Positions 37,167 to 46,314 of a stretch of DNA of 64,000 nt are shown here, piece after piece. This stretch comes from Alphaproteobacteria bacterium (GTDB lineage: Bacteria; Pseudomonadota; Alphaproteobacteria; RF32; CAG-239), in assembly GCA_015062235.1 (NCBI GenBank), contig SUUZ01000002.1, positions 161,418 to 225,417 of the forward strand, read 5' to 3'. The notes below the pieces were generated by a model. The model saw only the letters and a list, made by a program, of their open reading frames with translations, was not told the DNA's origin and made no database searches. Each line of letters starts with the position of its first letter. Position 1 is the first letter of the stretch. The position numbers and the translations under genes were made by a program.

Positions 37167-39668
37167 ATGACTAAAAGAATGTTGATTGATGATACACAAC
37201 CTGAGGAAACTCGAGTTGTTGTTGTTGATGGTAATAAATTAGAAGATGTTGAATTTGAAAGTTCTAATCGTAAACAAATAAAAGGAAATATTTATCTCGG
37301 AAAAATTATGAGGGTAGAGCCATCTTTGCAAGCTTGCTTTGTTGATTATGGTGGGAATCGTCATGGTTTTATGGCTTTTGGTGAGATTCATCCTGATTAT
37401 TATAATGTTACAGAAGAAGAAATTGCTGAGGTTGAGCGCGAAGTTGATGAAATAATCGAAAACAAAAAGCGTATTATTAAAGAACGCGAGTTGGAACGTG
37501 AACGCCGTGCTATTGAAAAAGCTAAGGCACGTGAAGAAGCCTTGCGTGCTAGAGAGGCTGAAGCTGCAGCAAAAGCTTTAGAAGAAGCAAAATTAAATGA
37601 AGAAACGATAATTGAGGAAGCTACTGAAAATGTTGCTAACACTACTGACGTTGAAAGTAATGTTGCAATTGAAGCTTCTGTCCCAACAATTAATGTAGAA
37701 ACAAGTGAAGTCGTACATCATATTAGTGAAGAAGAATATATTGCTGAAGAAGAAGCCAAAGAGGAAGAAGGTGGAAAGAAAAAAACTAAACGCAGAGTTT
37801 TAAAAAAGAAATTCCGCAAACAAATTGCTGCCGAAGAAGAAAACAAAGAACAAGCAAAAGAAGTTAAGGTATTAGCTGAAGATTCTGGCCTTAAAGAAGA
37901 AAAAATTTCTGCAGAAGTAGAAGCTGTGGAAGAAAATATTGTTGAAGAAAACAACACAGATGTTTGTGTTGTTAAAAATAATACTGAAGAAGATGATGAT
38001 AAATATAACTCATCTGACGAAGATTACGACGATGATGATGACGATGATGATAACATGGATTTTGAATTACAACGCAAATTAATTAAAGCACGCAAGCTTT
38101 ATCATCGTCATAAAATCCAAGATGTAATTAAAGAAGGACAAACAGTTTTAGTCCAAGTTGTAAAAGAAGAACGTGGTAATAAAGGTGCTGCTTTAACAAC
38201 TTATTTGTCTTTGGCTGGGCGTTATTGTGTATTGATGCCTAACCGCATTAAAAGTGGTGGTGTTTCAAGAAAAATAACTAATGCAACAGACAGGAATCGC
38301 CTAAAAGGTATTGTTAAAGAGCTTCCTTTAGGTTCGGATATGTCAATTATTGTAAGAACCGCTGGCGAAGAGAAAACAAAGGCTGAAATTGTTCGTGATT
38401 ATAACTATTTAATCAGAGCTTGGAATAAAATAAGGCTTGATTCTTTAAAGAATAAAGCTCCAATAATGATTTATGAAGAAGGAAATTTAATTAAGCGTGC
38501 TTTGCGTGATATCTATACCAAAGATATGACCGAAATTTTGGTTTCTGGTGATAATGCTTATAGGGTAGCTAGAGATTTCTTTAAAATATTATCACCACAT
38601 AATCTTAAAAAAATCAAAAATTATCGCAACAACGATATGCCTTTGTTCCAAAGATTTCAGGTTGAAGGACAGCTTGACAAATTACATGATGCTAACGCTC
38701 AATTAGAATCAGGGGGATATTTGGTGATTAATCCGACCGAAGCTCTTGTTTCAATTGATGTTAACTCTGGTCGAGCTACTAAAGAAAAAGACCTAGAAGA
38801 AACTGCTCTTAAAACCAATTTGGAAGCTTGTGATGAGATTGCTAGACAATTACGTTTGCGCAATTTAGCAGGTCTTGTTGTTATTGACTTTATAGATATG
38901 GATGAACCTGCTAATAATCATGCGGTTGAAAAACGAATGAAAGAAGCCTTAAAAAAGGATCGTTCACGTATTCAAGTTGGCAAAATGAGCATTTTTGGTT
39001 TGCTAGAATTGTCTCGTCAGAGAATGCATTCGGCATTTTGGGAAAGTAATTATCAGGTTTGTCCTTACTGCCATGGTAAAGGGATTACTCGCACTTTAGA
39101 ATCTGCTGGTGTTTATATTTTGCGTACAATTGAGGAAGAAGGATGTAAAAACCGTTCATCTAAAATTACGGTATCTGTACCAACAGATGTTGCTGTTTAT
39201 TTGTTGAATCAAAAACGCAAAACCTTAGTTGAGCTAGAAACAAAATATAGACTTGAAATTGTAATTTGTGCAGATAATTCTGTTAAGTGTGTATCTGATA
39301 GTAAATTTGAACGCATAAAACAGACTGTAAAAGATGACAAACCTAAGGTTGAGGAAAATAAAGAACTAGAGGTGGTCGAAGAAGTAATTAAACAAAACGA
39401 AGTAGTGTCTGAGAATAATGTTGCTGATGAACCATGTGAGGAAAAGGAATATAGAAATCATCGCAATGGTCGCCGTGGACGTTTTGATCGTCGTAGAGGT
39501 CGCAATAATTATAATAGACAATCTGTTGAAAATAAACCTCAAGAAACCCAAGAAGCTGTTATTTTGTATGATAGCCATAATGATAGTGTAACTAAGGAAA
39601 TTGAGGCAAAACCCGAAGAAGAAAAGAAAGGTAAATCGGCTTGGTGGAAAAAGCTTATAAAGGGCTAA
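37167..39668 (+). CDS. rne: Ribonuclease E/G family endoribonuclease
   Basis: The 833-residue enzyme initiates mRNA decay and processes rRNA and tRNA precursors. ATG 37167 follows GGAG; the 30 open codons upstream lack a start signal. The S1 domain starts at GNIYLGKIMRVEPSLQACFVDYG (about 35-57) and is split by a long charged insert (about 85-300) including an Asp run, as in other alphaproteobacterial RNase E. Catalytic D531 (VSIDVNSG) and D574 (VVIDFIDMD) and the Zn-link cysteines C632 and C635 (CPYC) keep the E. coli spacing of 43 and 101. The short C-terminal tail has an Arg-rich patch (NHRNGRRGRFDRRRGR) likely binding RNA. Confidence 0.95.
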   Translation: MTKRMLIDDTQPEETRVVVVDGNKLEDVEFESSNRKQIKGNIYLGKIMRVEPSLQACFVDYGGNRHGFMAFGEIHPDYYNVTEEEIAEVEREVDEIIENKKRIIKERELERERRAIEKAKAREEALRAREAEAAAKALEEAKLNEETIIEEATENVANTTDVESNVAIEASVPTINVETSEVVHHISEEEYIAEEEAKEEEGGKKKTKRRVLKKKFRKQIAAEEENKEQAKEVKVLAEDSGLKEEKISAEVEAVEENIVEENNTDVCVVKNNTEEDDDKYNSSDEDYDDDDDDDDNMDFELQRKLIKARKLYHRHKIQDVIKEGQTVLVQVVKEERGNKGAALTTYLSLAGRYCVLMPNRIKSGGVSRKITNATDRNRLKGIVKELPLGSDMSIIVRTAGEEKTKAEIVRDYNYLIRAWNKIRLDSLKNKAPIMIYEEGNLIKRALRDIYTKDMTEILVSGDNAYRVARDFFKILSPHNLKKIKNYRNNDMPLFQRFQVEGQLDKLHDANAQLESGGYLVINPTEALVSIDVNSGRATKEKDLEETALKTNLEACDEIARQLRLRNLAGLVVIDFIDMDEPANNHAVEKRMKEALKKDRSRIQVGKMSIFGLLELSRQRMHSAFWESNYQVCPYCHGKGITRTLESAGVYILRTIEEEGCKNRSSKITVSVPTDVAVYLLNQKRKTLVELETKYRLEIVICADNSVKCVSDSKFERIKQTVKDDKPKVEENKELEVVEEVIKQNEVVSENNVADEPCEEKEYRNHRNGRRGRFDRRRGRNNYNRQSVENKPQETQEAVILYDSHNDSVTKEIEAKPEEEKKGKSAWWKKLIKG

Positions 39669-40999
39669 GACTTTTAGAAAAATGGATACTAACAGGGCTG
39701 TTTAGTGGGGTGTTCTTGCTGGCAGCCCTTTTGCCTTGTAAGGCTCAAGAAATAAAAATTATTTCTGATGAAGAGACTGAACAATTTTTGGCAGAGATTA
39801 TTAAACCTTTATTTGATGCTGCAGGTATTAGGTTTTATCGTAACAATATTTTTATTGTGGAAGATAATTCGCTTAATGCTTTTGTTGCTGATGGGAATAG
39901 ATTGTTTGTACATACTGGAACAATTATAAAAGCTGACAATGTTGACGAACTTAGTGGTGTTTTGGCGCACGAAACAGGGCATATTATGGGGGGACATATA
40001 CTACGTCAAAAAATTAAACATCAAGAAATGTATGAAGTTTCTCTTGTATCTGCAATTTTGGCTGGAACTGCTGCAGCCTTGACTGGACGTGGTGATGCAG
40101 CAATGGCGATAATGCTTGGAGGACAATCATCAGCACTTAATCATTATACTAAATATCGCACAGAAGAAGAACGTTCTGCTGATGAAGCGGCGGTTAAATT
40201 ATTGCAAAAAACTAAACAATCGCCAGAAGGAATATTAAAATTTATGAAAAAAATAAAAAAAGAAAATGCGCTAAGTGGAAGAGAAGAAACGTCATATTTT
40301 CGTACTCACCCTGTAACAAATGAGCGTATTGCTTTTTTTGAAAAGGCTTGTCGTGATTTGCCCTATAGAATTAAGACAAAAAATGATAAATTTGAACGAA
40401 TTAAAGCAAAGCTAAAAGCTTATTTGCAACCACCTAAAACTACACTAAATGAATATGCTTTGAAAAAAAATGATATTGTAACACAATATGCTCAAGCTAT
40501 CGCCTATATGAAACAGCTAAATTTTGCTAAAGCTTTAGATAAAATGAATAGTTTACTTGAAGCTGAACCTGATAATCCATTTTTTTATGAGCTTAAAGGA
40601 CAAATATTGCTAGAAACTGGTAAAATCATTGAAGCAAAAAAATGTTTTGCTAAAGCCTATGAGTTGTTGCCAAATTCACATTTGATGCAGATTAACTACG
40701 CTCAGGTTTTGCTTGAAGATAATCCTAGCAAAAGTGAAGCTAAATTGGCAATACAGTTATTGAATAAAGCATTAATATATTCTAAAAATGGTTTTGCTTT
40801 AATGTTGTTGGCTAAAGCATATGGTATAGTTGGAGATATGGCGGCAGCAAATTATATTTCGGCAGAATACTCATTAAAAATAGGCAATTTAGGTGCAGCT
40901 AGAAAACAGCTTGAACAAGCTGAAAAGCATAATCCTAGTAAGCAACTTAAATTAAAAATAGATGATTTAAAACAAAGGCTAAAAAACATAGATAACTAA
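39641..40999 (+). CDS. M48 zinc metallopeptidase with TPR domain (BepA-like)
   Basis: The 452-residue periplasmic protease has a signal peptide (about 15-36, WILTGLFSGVFLLAALLPCKAQ). The zinc motif is LAHETGHIMGGH (H-E-x-x-H) with the third ligand in EERSADEAAV. C-terminal residues about 280-450 are TPR-like helices (FAKALDKMNSLLEAEPDNPFFYELKGQILLETGK). BepA-type proteins degrade or help assemble outer-membrane proteins. The start is a TTG (39641) or GTG (39644) inside the end of rne, with AAAGG upstream; no ATG exists before the catalytic domain. The 28-bp overlap implies co-expression with rne. Confidence 0.88.
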   Translation: MVEKAYKGLRLLEKWILTGLFSGVFLLAALLPCKAQEIKIISDEETEQFLAEIIKPLFDAAGIRFYRNNIFIVEDNSLNAFVADGNRLFVHTGTIIKADNVDELSGVLAHETGHIMGGHILRQKIKHQEMYEVSLVSAILAGTAAALTGRGDAAMAIMLGGQSSALNHYTKYRTEEERSADEAAVKLLQKTKQSPEGILKFMKKIKKENALSGREETSYFRTHPVTNERIAFFEKACRDLPYRIKTKNDKFERIKAKLKAYLQPPKTTLNEYALKKNDIVTQYAQAIAYMKQLNFAKALDKMNSLLEAEPDNPFFYELKGQILLETGKIIEAKKCFAKAYELLPNSHLMQINYAQVLLEDNPSKSEAKLAIQLLNKALIYSKNGFALMLLAKAYGIVGDMAAANYISAEYSLKIGNLGAARKQLEQAEKHNPSKQLKLKIDDLKQRLKNIDN

Positions 41000-41054
41000 T
41001 CCTAATATTTTTTGTTTTATACATATTTTTGAAATAATCTTGTGTCAGATAAAA

Positions 41055-41094
41055 TGATAAAAAAATCCCTACCATATGTTGATGATAGGGATTT
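41055..41094 (-). terminator. Terminator of the cysteine-rich/DUF1566 gene
   Basis: The stem AAATCCCTA (41063-41071) pairs with TAGGGATTT (41086-41094); on the minus strand the stem is followed by T-rich sequence. It lies 30 bp past the stop codon at 41125. Confidence 0.8.
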
Positions 41095-41124
41095 GAAAAA
41101 ATAGATTATAAAGTTGATAGAAAA

Positions 41125-41988
41125 TTAAGGTAATGTCCCTACAATTCCATTACCAGGTGTTACTACTGCATCAAAATCTCCTCCTATCGCTGTTATATTT
41201 CCCCAAGTTGTTATACAGCGCACATACTGTTTACTAGCATATTTACCACCAGACTGAGCTGAAGTACTAAAAGTAGAACTAACTGGATTTGCAGCCCAGG
41301 CGCTTTCTGTACCATTAGCTTCGCTTGAAGTCCAATGTCTACCATTAGTTATCGCTGTTCCTCCAGCATTCGTAATCCCTGTAGCTACAGCGGTTCTGTT
41401 AGCATTTAACAAGCTTAATTCATACATACTAGGTAAAAACCAAGTTCCCGTGGCAACTCCACCAGCGGTTGATTGGTTACAAAATCCAGGGGCTGCTGAT
41501 GTACTACCATAAACCGTAGCATTGGTAGTAATAATGGTCGAAGTTTTCGTTGCTCCGCTTTGTGTGTCAGCAACAACAACACTATAATCATTTGACTTAG
41601 TTAAACCTGTATCTCCACCATAGGTTGTAGTTGCCCATTGAAGTGAAGTATTTACCAAATTTACAGCATATCCTCCAAATGGAACAGTGCTACGCCTATA
41701 AAATACGACACCTATTGGTGTTTTATCTGCTGGGTCAGGGACACCTTCATAACATTTTTTATCGTTATATAAAATATCGCCAACTGCACAACTTTTGGTT
41801 ATATATTTTTTGCAAAATAGTTTAGTATTGTCAAAAGGACATTTAAGAGAAAATTGTCCTGCACAATCACTTTCAGACATTGAAAATCCTAAATCAGCAC
41901 AGTCAGGCAAAGCTACACAATTCAAATCAGCTGCATGAGCTGATGATAATATTGTTAAAGCTGTACACAAAAGTAAATATTTTTTCAT
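41125..41988 (-). CDS. Secreted cysteine-rich protein with DUF1566/Lcl-like C-terminal domain
   Basis: The 287-residue protein has a signal peptide (MKKYLLLCTALTILSSAHA), a cysteine module C-x-x-LPDCADLGFSMSESDC...LKCPFDNTKLFC (about 24-63), and a C-terminal domain (about 95-270) with LPSMYELSLLN, GRHWTSSEANGTE and KYASKQYVRCI, as in DUF1566/Legionella collagen-like C-terminal domains that adopt a C-type-lectin-like fold. GGGAGA precedes the ATG. Signal peptide and first module nearly match the protein at 60014, and the upstream 300 bp are duplicated, including an invertible-promoter-like segment. Ligand binding at the cell surface is inferred. Confidence 0.75.
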   Translation of the reverse strand: MKKYLLLCTALTILSSAHAADLNCVALPDCADLGFSMSESDCAGQFSLKCPFDNTKLFCKKYITKSCAVGDILYNDKKCYEGVPDPADKTPIGVVFYRRSTVPFGGYAVNLVNTSLQWATTTYGGDTGLTKSNDYSVVVADTQSGATKTSTIITTNATVYGSTSAAPGFCNQSTAGGVATGTWFLPSMYELSLLNANRTAVATGITNAGGTAITNGRHWTSSEANGTESAWAANPVSSTFSTSAQSGGKYASKQYVRCITTWGNITAIGGDFDAVVTPGNGIVGTLP

Positions 41989-42035
41989 AACCTTATCTCC
42001 CTTTTTTTCAATCTGTCCTCAAATCCCCGAATCGT

Positions 42036-42064
42036 GCATTTAAACCACCGTTTAAACGCTATAT
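42036..42064 (+). repeat. Inverted repeat IR-A1 (gene-proximal recombination-like site)
   Basis: This 29-bp sequence, with core TTTAAACCACCGTTTAAA, recurs exactly in inverted orientation at 42184-42212. Each site is itself near-palindromic around a 6-bp asymmetric centre (CCACCG), like tyrosine-recombinase crossover sites. Confidence 0.9.
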
Positions 42065-42183
42065 TGGTGAAACGATTTTTAAGGTGAAAAAGAAAAGGAA
42101 CAAAAAGTAGCTAACATATTGAAAATATGCAATAAAACATAATTAATTGCTTTTTTACTTTTTTTGATGTATAATTAAAACAA
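42065..42183. promoter_or_regulatory. Putative invertible promoter segment A, OFF orientation
   Basis: The 119 bp between the two inverted repeats contain TTGCTT (42147-42152) and TATAAT (42170-42175), 17 bp apart, on the plus strand, pointing away from the minus-strand gene at 41988. Inversion would put the -10 about 8 bp from the gene-proximal repeat and give a leader of about 75 nt. The block from about 42110 to 42180 is nearly identical in copy B at 60871-60940. A poorer inward promoter (TTGCAT-17-TACTTT on the minus strand, 42104-42132) is not conserved in copy B. Confidence 0.65.
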
Positions 42184-42212
42184 ATATAGCGTTTAAACGG
42201 TGGTTTAAATGC
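42184..42212 (-). repeat. Inverted repeat IR-A2 (gene-distal site)
   Basis: Exact reverse complement of 42036-42064. The surrounding arms extend the palindrome: 16-bp arms flank the CGGTGG centre with a single mismatch. Confidence 0.9.
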
Positions 42213-42267
42213 TATATTTTTGTTTTGTAATGCATTGATTTTGCTTGAATATGTTTTAAAAAGAATA

Positions 42268-42420
42268 GTCATGCCCTGAGTGAGTGTAACGAACGAGGTA
42301 AGGCATCTTCAATATTAAAAAACAAGGAAGATGGCTAATCCTCGTCATTCCTCCTCGGAGCGATGACGTTATTAGGGAGAACTCATTTACGTTCGCTTAA
42401 GGGCATGACCTTATTAGTGG
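42268..42420. repeat. Dispersed hairpin-containing repeat, copy 2
   Basis: From AGTCATGCCCTGAGTGAGTG onward the sequence is shared with 61024-61070, and 42327-42377 matches 2050-2100. The CGTCAT...ATGACG hairpin is intact. The stretch 42215-42480 has no gene. Confidence 0.65.
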
Positions 42421-42479
42421 TATTTGTTTTACTTGTTCGTGGTGTGTGTTGGTATTGGTAAAATTGTATTCATTCAAAG

Positions 42480-42935
42480 TTAGGCCTTTTGCTTCCAAGA
42501 GCCGTTTTCATCTTGTTGCCAATAAAAACTCTCTATTCCTGAGGCTTTTATTTGTTTCCAAAACTCACGAGCTTGCGCTAAACCAATTTCAGAATTGCCA
42601 TCAAATAGATTAAAAATTCGTTCAAAATTATTCAAATTAGCAACATCTTCTGTTGCTCCATCTACTAAAAAAAGCATAGTTGCATCATTTGGATTATCGT
42701 TGCCAGATGTTAGCCAAATAGGTTGATATTCTGAATTTCCATCTTTATGACTACCATGTGGTAAGAAAGATTGTTCTTCATAAGTCCAAAGCGCTGTATT
42801 TAAAAATTCTACTCGCTCTTCACTACCAACCTTTACCAAAATTTTTTCACCTGTAGCATAGGCTTTTTCTAAAAGCTTAGGTAAGCTCTGCTCAACTTGT
42901 GTTTTTTGCAAATGATAAAAATCAACCCTAGTCAT
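42480..42935 (-). CDS. holC: DNA polymerase III chi subunit
   Basis: The 151-residue protein is the clamp-loader accessory subunit that contacts SSB. The start TRVDFYHL is the usual HolC opening; GEKILVKVGSEERVEFLNTALWTY and the FLPHG...PIWLTSGNDNPNDATMLFLVDG region match the family. ATG 42935 lies inside the end of degP (8-bp overlap) with AAAGG nine nt upstream. It is the last gene of the hflK-hflC-degP-holC cluster. Confidence 0.9.
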   Translation of the reverse strand: MTRVDFYHLQKTQVEQSLPKLLEKAYATGEKILVKVGSEERVEFLNTALWTYEEQSFLPHGSHKDGNSEYQPIWLTSGNDNPNDATMLFLVDGATEDVANLNNFERIFNLFDGNSEIGLAQAREFWKQIKASGIESFYWQQDENGSWKQKA

Positions 42936-44301
42936 TAACAACAACCTTTAACTGTAATGTTTGAGGCATTCCATCGCTCAATACTCTCATTTCTACTGGA
43001 GGACCTCCTGCTGTTTTGGCATAGGCAACATAGGTCAACAAATCATCTATCGAAAAGACTTCTTTGCCATCAATCTTTTGAATTATATCTCCTTCCTTTA
43101 ATCCTTTGGTAAAGGCATCTGATCCAGCCAAAACTTCGCTAACAATAATAACTTCATTTTTCTCTTCTGCAATTATGCCTAATTCTTCAACATAACCAAT
43201 TGGTTTTTCATTGTATGTAGATTTGTTTGTATCAGATAGAGTAGCTTTTTTTTCTGGCATTGGAGCGATTGTTAAATTAACATCTTTAATCTGACTATTG
43301 CGCCAAATCCTTAAAATGACATTTTGACCAATACTAGTTTCTGCTACACTGCGTGAAAAACTTTTAGCATCTTTAATGTCATTACCATTAAATGATATTA
43401 TGACATCTCCTGCTTCTATTCCTGCTGTAGTAGCAGGTGAATTTTCGGCTAACGAACTAACAATAACACCATCTTTAAACGTTTGACTATCGCTTAAAAT
43501 AATCGCCTGACTATTGGTGCTAACTTTTAATCCTAACCATCCACGTTCAACCTTTCCTTTGGCAATAAGTTGCTCTACAACAAATTTGCTCAAATTTATT
43601 GGTGTAGCAAAACCAATGCCAACACTACCACCGCTAGAAGAGAAAATAGCCGTATTTATACCAACGACTTCTCCATTCATATTAAACATTGGTCCACCTG
43701 ATGAGCCCTGATTTATGGCGGCATCAGTTTGAATAAAGTTATCGTAAGAGCCTGCATCTATATCTCGTGATTTGGCACTAACAATACCAGCCGTTACACT
43801 TCCACCTAAGCCAAACGGATTACCAACGGCTAATATCCAATCGCCAACTTCAAGTTTATCTGAATCACCTATTTTAACAAAAGGTAATGGTGTAGATGAA
43901 TCAATTTTTATCAAAGCTATATCTGTCATTTTATCTGTTCCAATGACAGAAGCATTGAACTGACTATCATCAGCTAACTTCACAATTATTTCATCTGCAT
44001 TTTCAATAACATGGTTATTAGTAATTATATAGCCTTTGGAATCAATAATAAAACCAGAACCTAAAGATGTGTGTCCACCTTCATCTTGCAAAAAGTAATC
44101 GCGAATAAATTCATTAGCACTAACTATGTCTAATCTTTCGGTTGACTGAGGAGTATTGTGGATAGTTGAAATATTAACAACACTTGGCAAAACTTCTTTT
44201 ACTAAAGGAGCAAAAGATTGCCCAACAACTTGTGCCTTTTGTGCATTGGCACTTACAGACCAAGAAAATAACAACAAAGTTAGTGCAATAAATTTTTTCA
44301 A
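42928..44301 (-). CDS. degP: Periplasmic serine protease DegP/DegQ (HtrA family)
   Basis: The 457-residue protein has a signal peptide (about 1-21), a trypsin-like domain and two PDZ domains. The triad is H97 (TNNHVIEN), D127 (TDIALIKID) and S201 (NQGSSGGPMFN). PDZ1 starts near 250 (GVIVSSLAENSPATTAGIEAGDVI) and PDZ2 near 370 (SDAFTKGLKEGDIIQKIDG). The start codon is TTG with AGGA upstream. Its place after hflKC repeats a common proteobacterial order for envelope quality control. DegP and DegQ cannot be told apart from sequence alone. Confidence 0.93.
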   Translation of the reverse strand: MKKFIALTLLLFSWSVSANAQKAQVVGQSFAPLVKEVLPSVVNISTIHNTPQSTERLDIVSANEFIRDYFLQDEGGHTSLGSGFIIDSKGYIITNNHVIENADEIIVKLADDSQFNASVIGTDKMTDIALIKIDSSTPLPFVKIGDSDKLEVGDWILAVGNPFGLGGSVTAGIVSAKSRDIDAGSYDNFIQTDAAINQGSSGGPMFNMNGEVVGINTAIFSSSGGSVGIGFATPINLSKFVVEQLIAKGKVERGWLGLKVSTNSQAIILSDSQTFKDGVIVSSLAENSPATTAGIEAGDVIISFNGNDIKDAKSFSRSVAETSIGQNVILRIWRNSQIKDVNLTIAPMPEKKATLSDTNKSTYNEKPIGYVEELGIIAEEKNEVIIVSEVLAGSDAFTKGLKEGDIIQKIDGKEVFSIDDLLTYVAYAKTAGGPPVEMRVLSDGMPQTLQLKVVVND

Positions 44302-44305
44302 TGTT

Positions 44306-45184
44306 TTAACGTCCTATTTGGCTTGTTTGTTTGAAATAGTCAAAAAATTCAGCATCTGGAGACAATACTAATGAGGTATTATCTCTATCTGAAAGTGAAT
44401 TCTTATATGCCTCTAATGAACGATAGAAAGCAAAAAACTTAGGATCTACACCAGCAGCACTATTCCAAATTTCAATTGCTTGTTTATCGCCCTCGCCTCG
44501 AATTATCTGAGCTTGTTTTTCAGCATTGGCAATGATTACAGCTTGTTCTTTTTCTGCCGTTGCGCGAATTTTTTGTGCTTCTTGTTGTCCAGTAGCACGA
44601 AATTCTTTAGCTTCACGTTCACGTTCAGTTTTCATACGAGCATTAATTGCTTGCAAAACCTCAACAGGTAAATCAGCACGTCTAATTCTTACATCTGCTA
44701 CACTAACACCAATTTGCTCAGCATCGATTTTTACCGCTTTAGAAATATCAGCCATAATCTGGGTACGCTTACTAGAAAGCAGCTCAGGCAATGTCACACG
44801 TCCTAACACTTTGCGAACTGAAGAATTGACAATTTCTTCCAATTTGGAACGTGCTTGATATTCGGTGCGAACAGTTTGGTAGAATTTTAATGGGTCAACA
44901 ATGCGATAACGGGTAAAGTTATCAACATCAAGACGCTTTTTATCATTCAAAACAACTTCTTGTGCTGGAGGATCAAGATTCAACAATCTGTTATCATAGA
45001 CTACAACTTTTTGAATAAATGGAATCTTAAATTTGAGTCCTGGTTGTTTGATTTGACGCATTGGTTCACCAAACTGCAAAACAATAGCTTGCTCAGTTTG
45101 ATTCAAAATAAATACGGATTCTGCAACAACTAAAATAACTGCAGCAATTGTCCCGCCAATAATTATTTTTAATTTATCTGACAT
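44306..45184 (-). CDS. hflC: HflC, membrane protease modulator
   Basis: The 292-residue SPFH/prohibitin-domain protein has an N-terminal membrane helix (about 5-25) and EQAIVLQFGEPMRQIKQPGLKFKIPF, the HflC opening. A coiled-coil with REREAKEFRATGQQEAQKIRATAEKEQ follows. With HflK it forms the large periplasmic cage around FtsH that tunes degradation of membrane proteins. Its ATG overlaps the hflK stop as TAATG, and GGAGCC lies upstream, so translation is coupled. Confidence 0.95.
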   Translation of the reverse strand: MSDKLKIIIGGTIAAVILVVAESVFILNQTEQAIVLQFGEPMRQIKQPGLKFKIPFIQKVVVYDNRLLNLDPPAQEVVLNDKKRLDVDNFTRYRIVDPLKFYQTVRTEYQARSKLEEIVNSSVRKVLGRVTLPELLSSKRTQIMADISKAVKIDAEQIGVSVADVRIRRADLPVEVLQAINARMKTEREREAKEFRATGQQEAQKIRATAEKEQAVIIANAEKQAQIIRGEGDKQAIEIWNSAAGVDPKFFAFYRSLEAYKNSLSDRDNTSLVLSPDAEFFDYFKQTSQIGR

Positions 45185-46215
45185 TAGTTGGCTCCTTTAT
45201 TCAATTTATCCAATGGTAAATATGGAATCAAATTGTTACCTTTGTTACCAGAATCGATAATGACTTTGTCTGAATTGCTCAAAACTTTTTCCATTGTCTC
45301 AATATAAAGACGTTTGGTCGTTACATCTTTACCATTTTTATAAGCATCATAAACAGACAAAAATCTTTCAGCTTCACCCTTAGCTTTGCTAACAACAGCT
45401 TGTTTATAAGCCTCGGCATTTTGCAAACGTTGAGCAGCCTCACCTCGAGATTTTGGTAAAATTTCGTTGCGATATGCCTCTGCTTCATTCTTGAAACGTT
45501 CCATATCGGCCTTAGCGCGCTGAACCTCATTAAAGGCATCAACAACTTGCTTTGGCGGATCAGCTTTTTGAAGCTTAACACGAACAATACGAATACCTGC
45601 GCCAAATTCATCCAAAACTTTTTGCAATTCCTCTTTAGTCTCGTCTTCAACCTTGCCACGATCACCAGAAATGATAGGCAACATATCAGACTGTCCAACA
45701 ATTTCACGCAAAACAGATTGAGCTGCAACACGCACTGTTTGATCTGGATTTTGCATATTGAAGACATAATCTTTGGCATTTTCAACACGCCAAACAATTG
45801 TGAGGTTAATATCAACAATGTTTTCATCACCTGTAAGCATATGGCTTTCGGTAAAAGTATTTGCACCCATTTCACGTGGTTCTTGAACGCCTAGATTAAT
45901 ACTACGTTCTTGGGTAATGTTTACTTTTTTGATTGTTTCAATAGGATATGGCAAATGATAGTGCAATCCTGGAGTGGTTGTGTCATTATAGGCTCCAAAA
46001 CGCAAAACTATAGCTTCTTCATTAGGCTGAACTTGATAAAAACCTGAGGCTAACCAAATAAGAGCTATTGCGACAAGAGCCCACCACCATTTAAATTCTA
46101 TCTCTATTGGCTTTTTGGGTTTAAATTGTCTTATTTTGGGCTGTATAGGATCATTGTCAGCCCAAGGACCTTTGTCCTCTTCATTATTGTCCCACGGACT
46201 AGGAATTTTTGCCAT
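45184..46215 (-). CDS. hflK: HflK, membrane protease modulator
   Basis: The 343-residue partner of HflC. A cytoplasmic Pro/Asp/Lys-rich N-terminus (WDNNEEDKGPWADNDP) precedes the membrane helix (about 42-60) and the SPFH domain (VQPNEEAIVLRFGAYNDTTTPGLHYHLPYPIE). A coiled coil with FKNEAEAYRNEILPKSRGEAAQ follows. GGAGAAAA lies upstream of the ATG. It is the first gene of the minus-strand cluster and faces mrp divergently across about 100 bp. Confidence 0.95.
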   Translation of the reverse strand: MAKIPSPWDNNEEDKGPWADNDPIQPKIRQFKPKKPIEIEFKWWWALVAIALIWLASGFYQVQPNEEAIVLRFGAYNDTTTPGLHYHLPYPIETIKKVNITQERSINLGVQEPREMGANTFTESHMLTGDENIVDINLTIVWRVENAKDYVFNMQNPDQTVRVAAQSVLREIVGQSDMLPIISGDRGKVEDETKEELQKVLDEFGAGIRIVRVKLQKADPPKQVVDAFNEVQRAKADMERFKNEAEAYRNEILPKSRGEAAQRLQNAEAYKQAVVSKAKGEAERFLSVYDAYKNGKDVTTKRLYIETMEKVLSNSDKVIIDSGNKGNNLIPYLPLDKLNKGAN

Positions 46216-46314
46216 TGTTATATTTTCTCCACTTTTTTAGTTGCATCATTCGGATTATATAATATAAATAGTCCAAGAAAACAACAATCGTTCATCTATC
46301 AACAGGGGAAGATT

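Noticed and set aside
38025..38055. GAT/GAC run in rne as a phase-variable microsatellite
   Set aside because: Units are triplets coding for Asp, so length changes keep the frame; it lies in the charged S1 insert.
42104..42132. Inward promoter TTGCAT-17-TACTTT in segment A that would make the locus ON
   Set aside because: Its -10 is poor and is not conserved in segment B, whereas the outward promoter is nearly identical in both.
42036..42212. Inverted repeats as a simple terminator hairpin
   Set aside because: The spacer is 119 bp, no T-run follows, and the gene already has a terminator at 41055-41094.
46126..46314. N-terminal extension of Mrp
   Set aside because: It overlaps hflK antisense; the ATG at 46315 has a good ribosome binding site and fits the family start.
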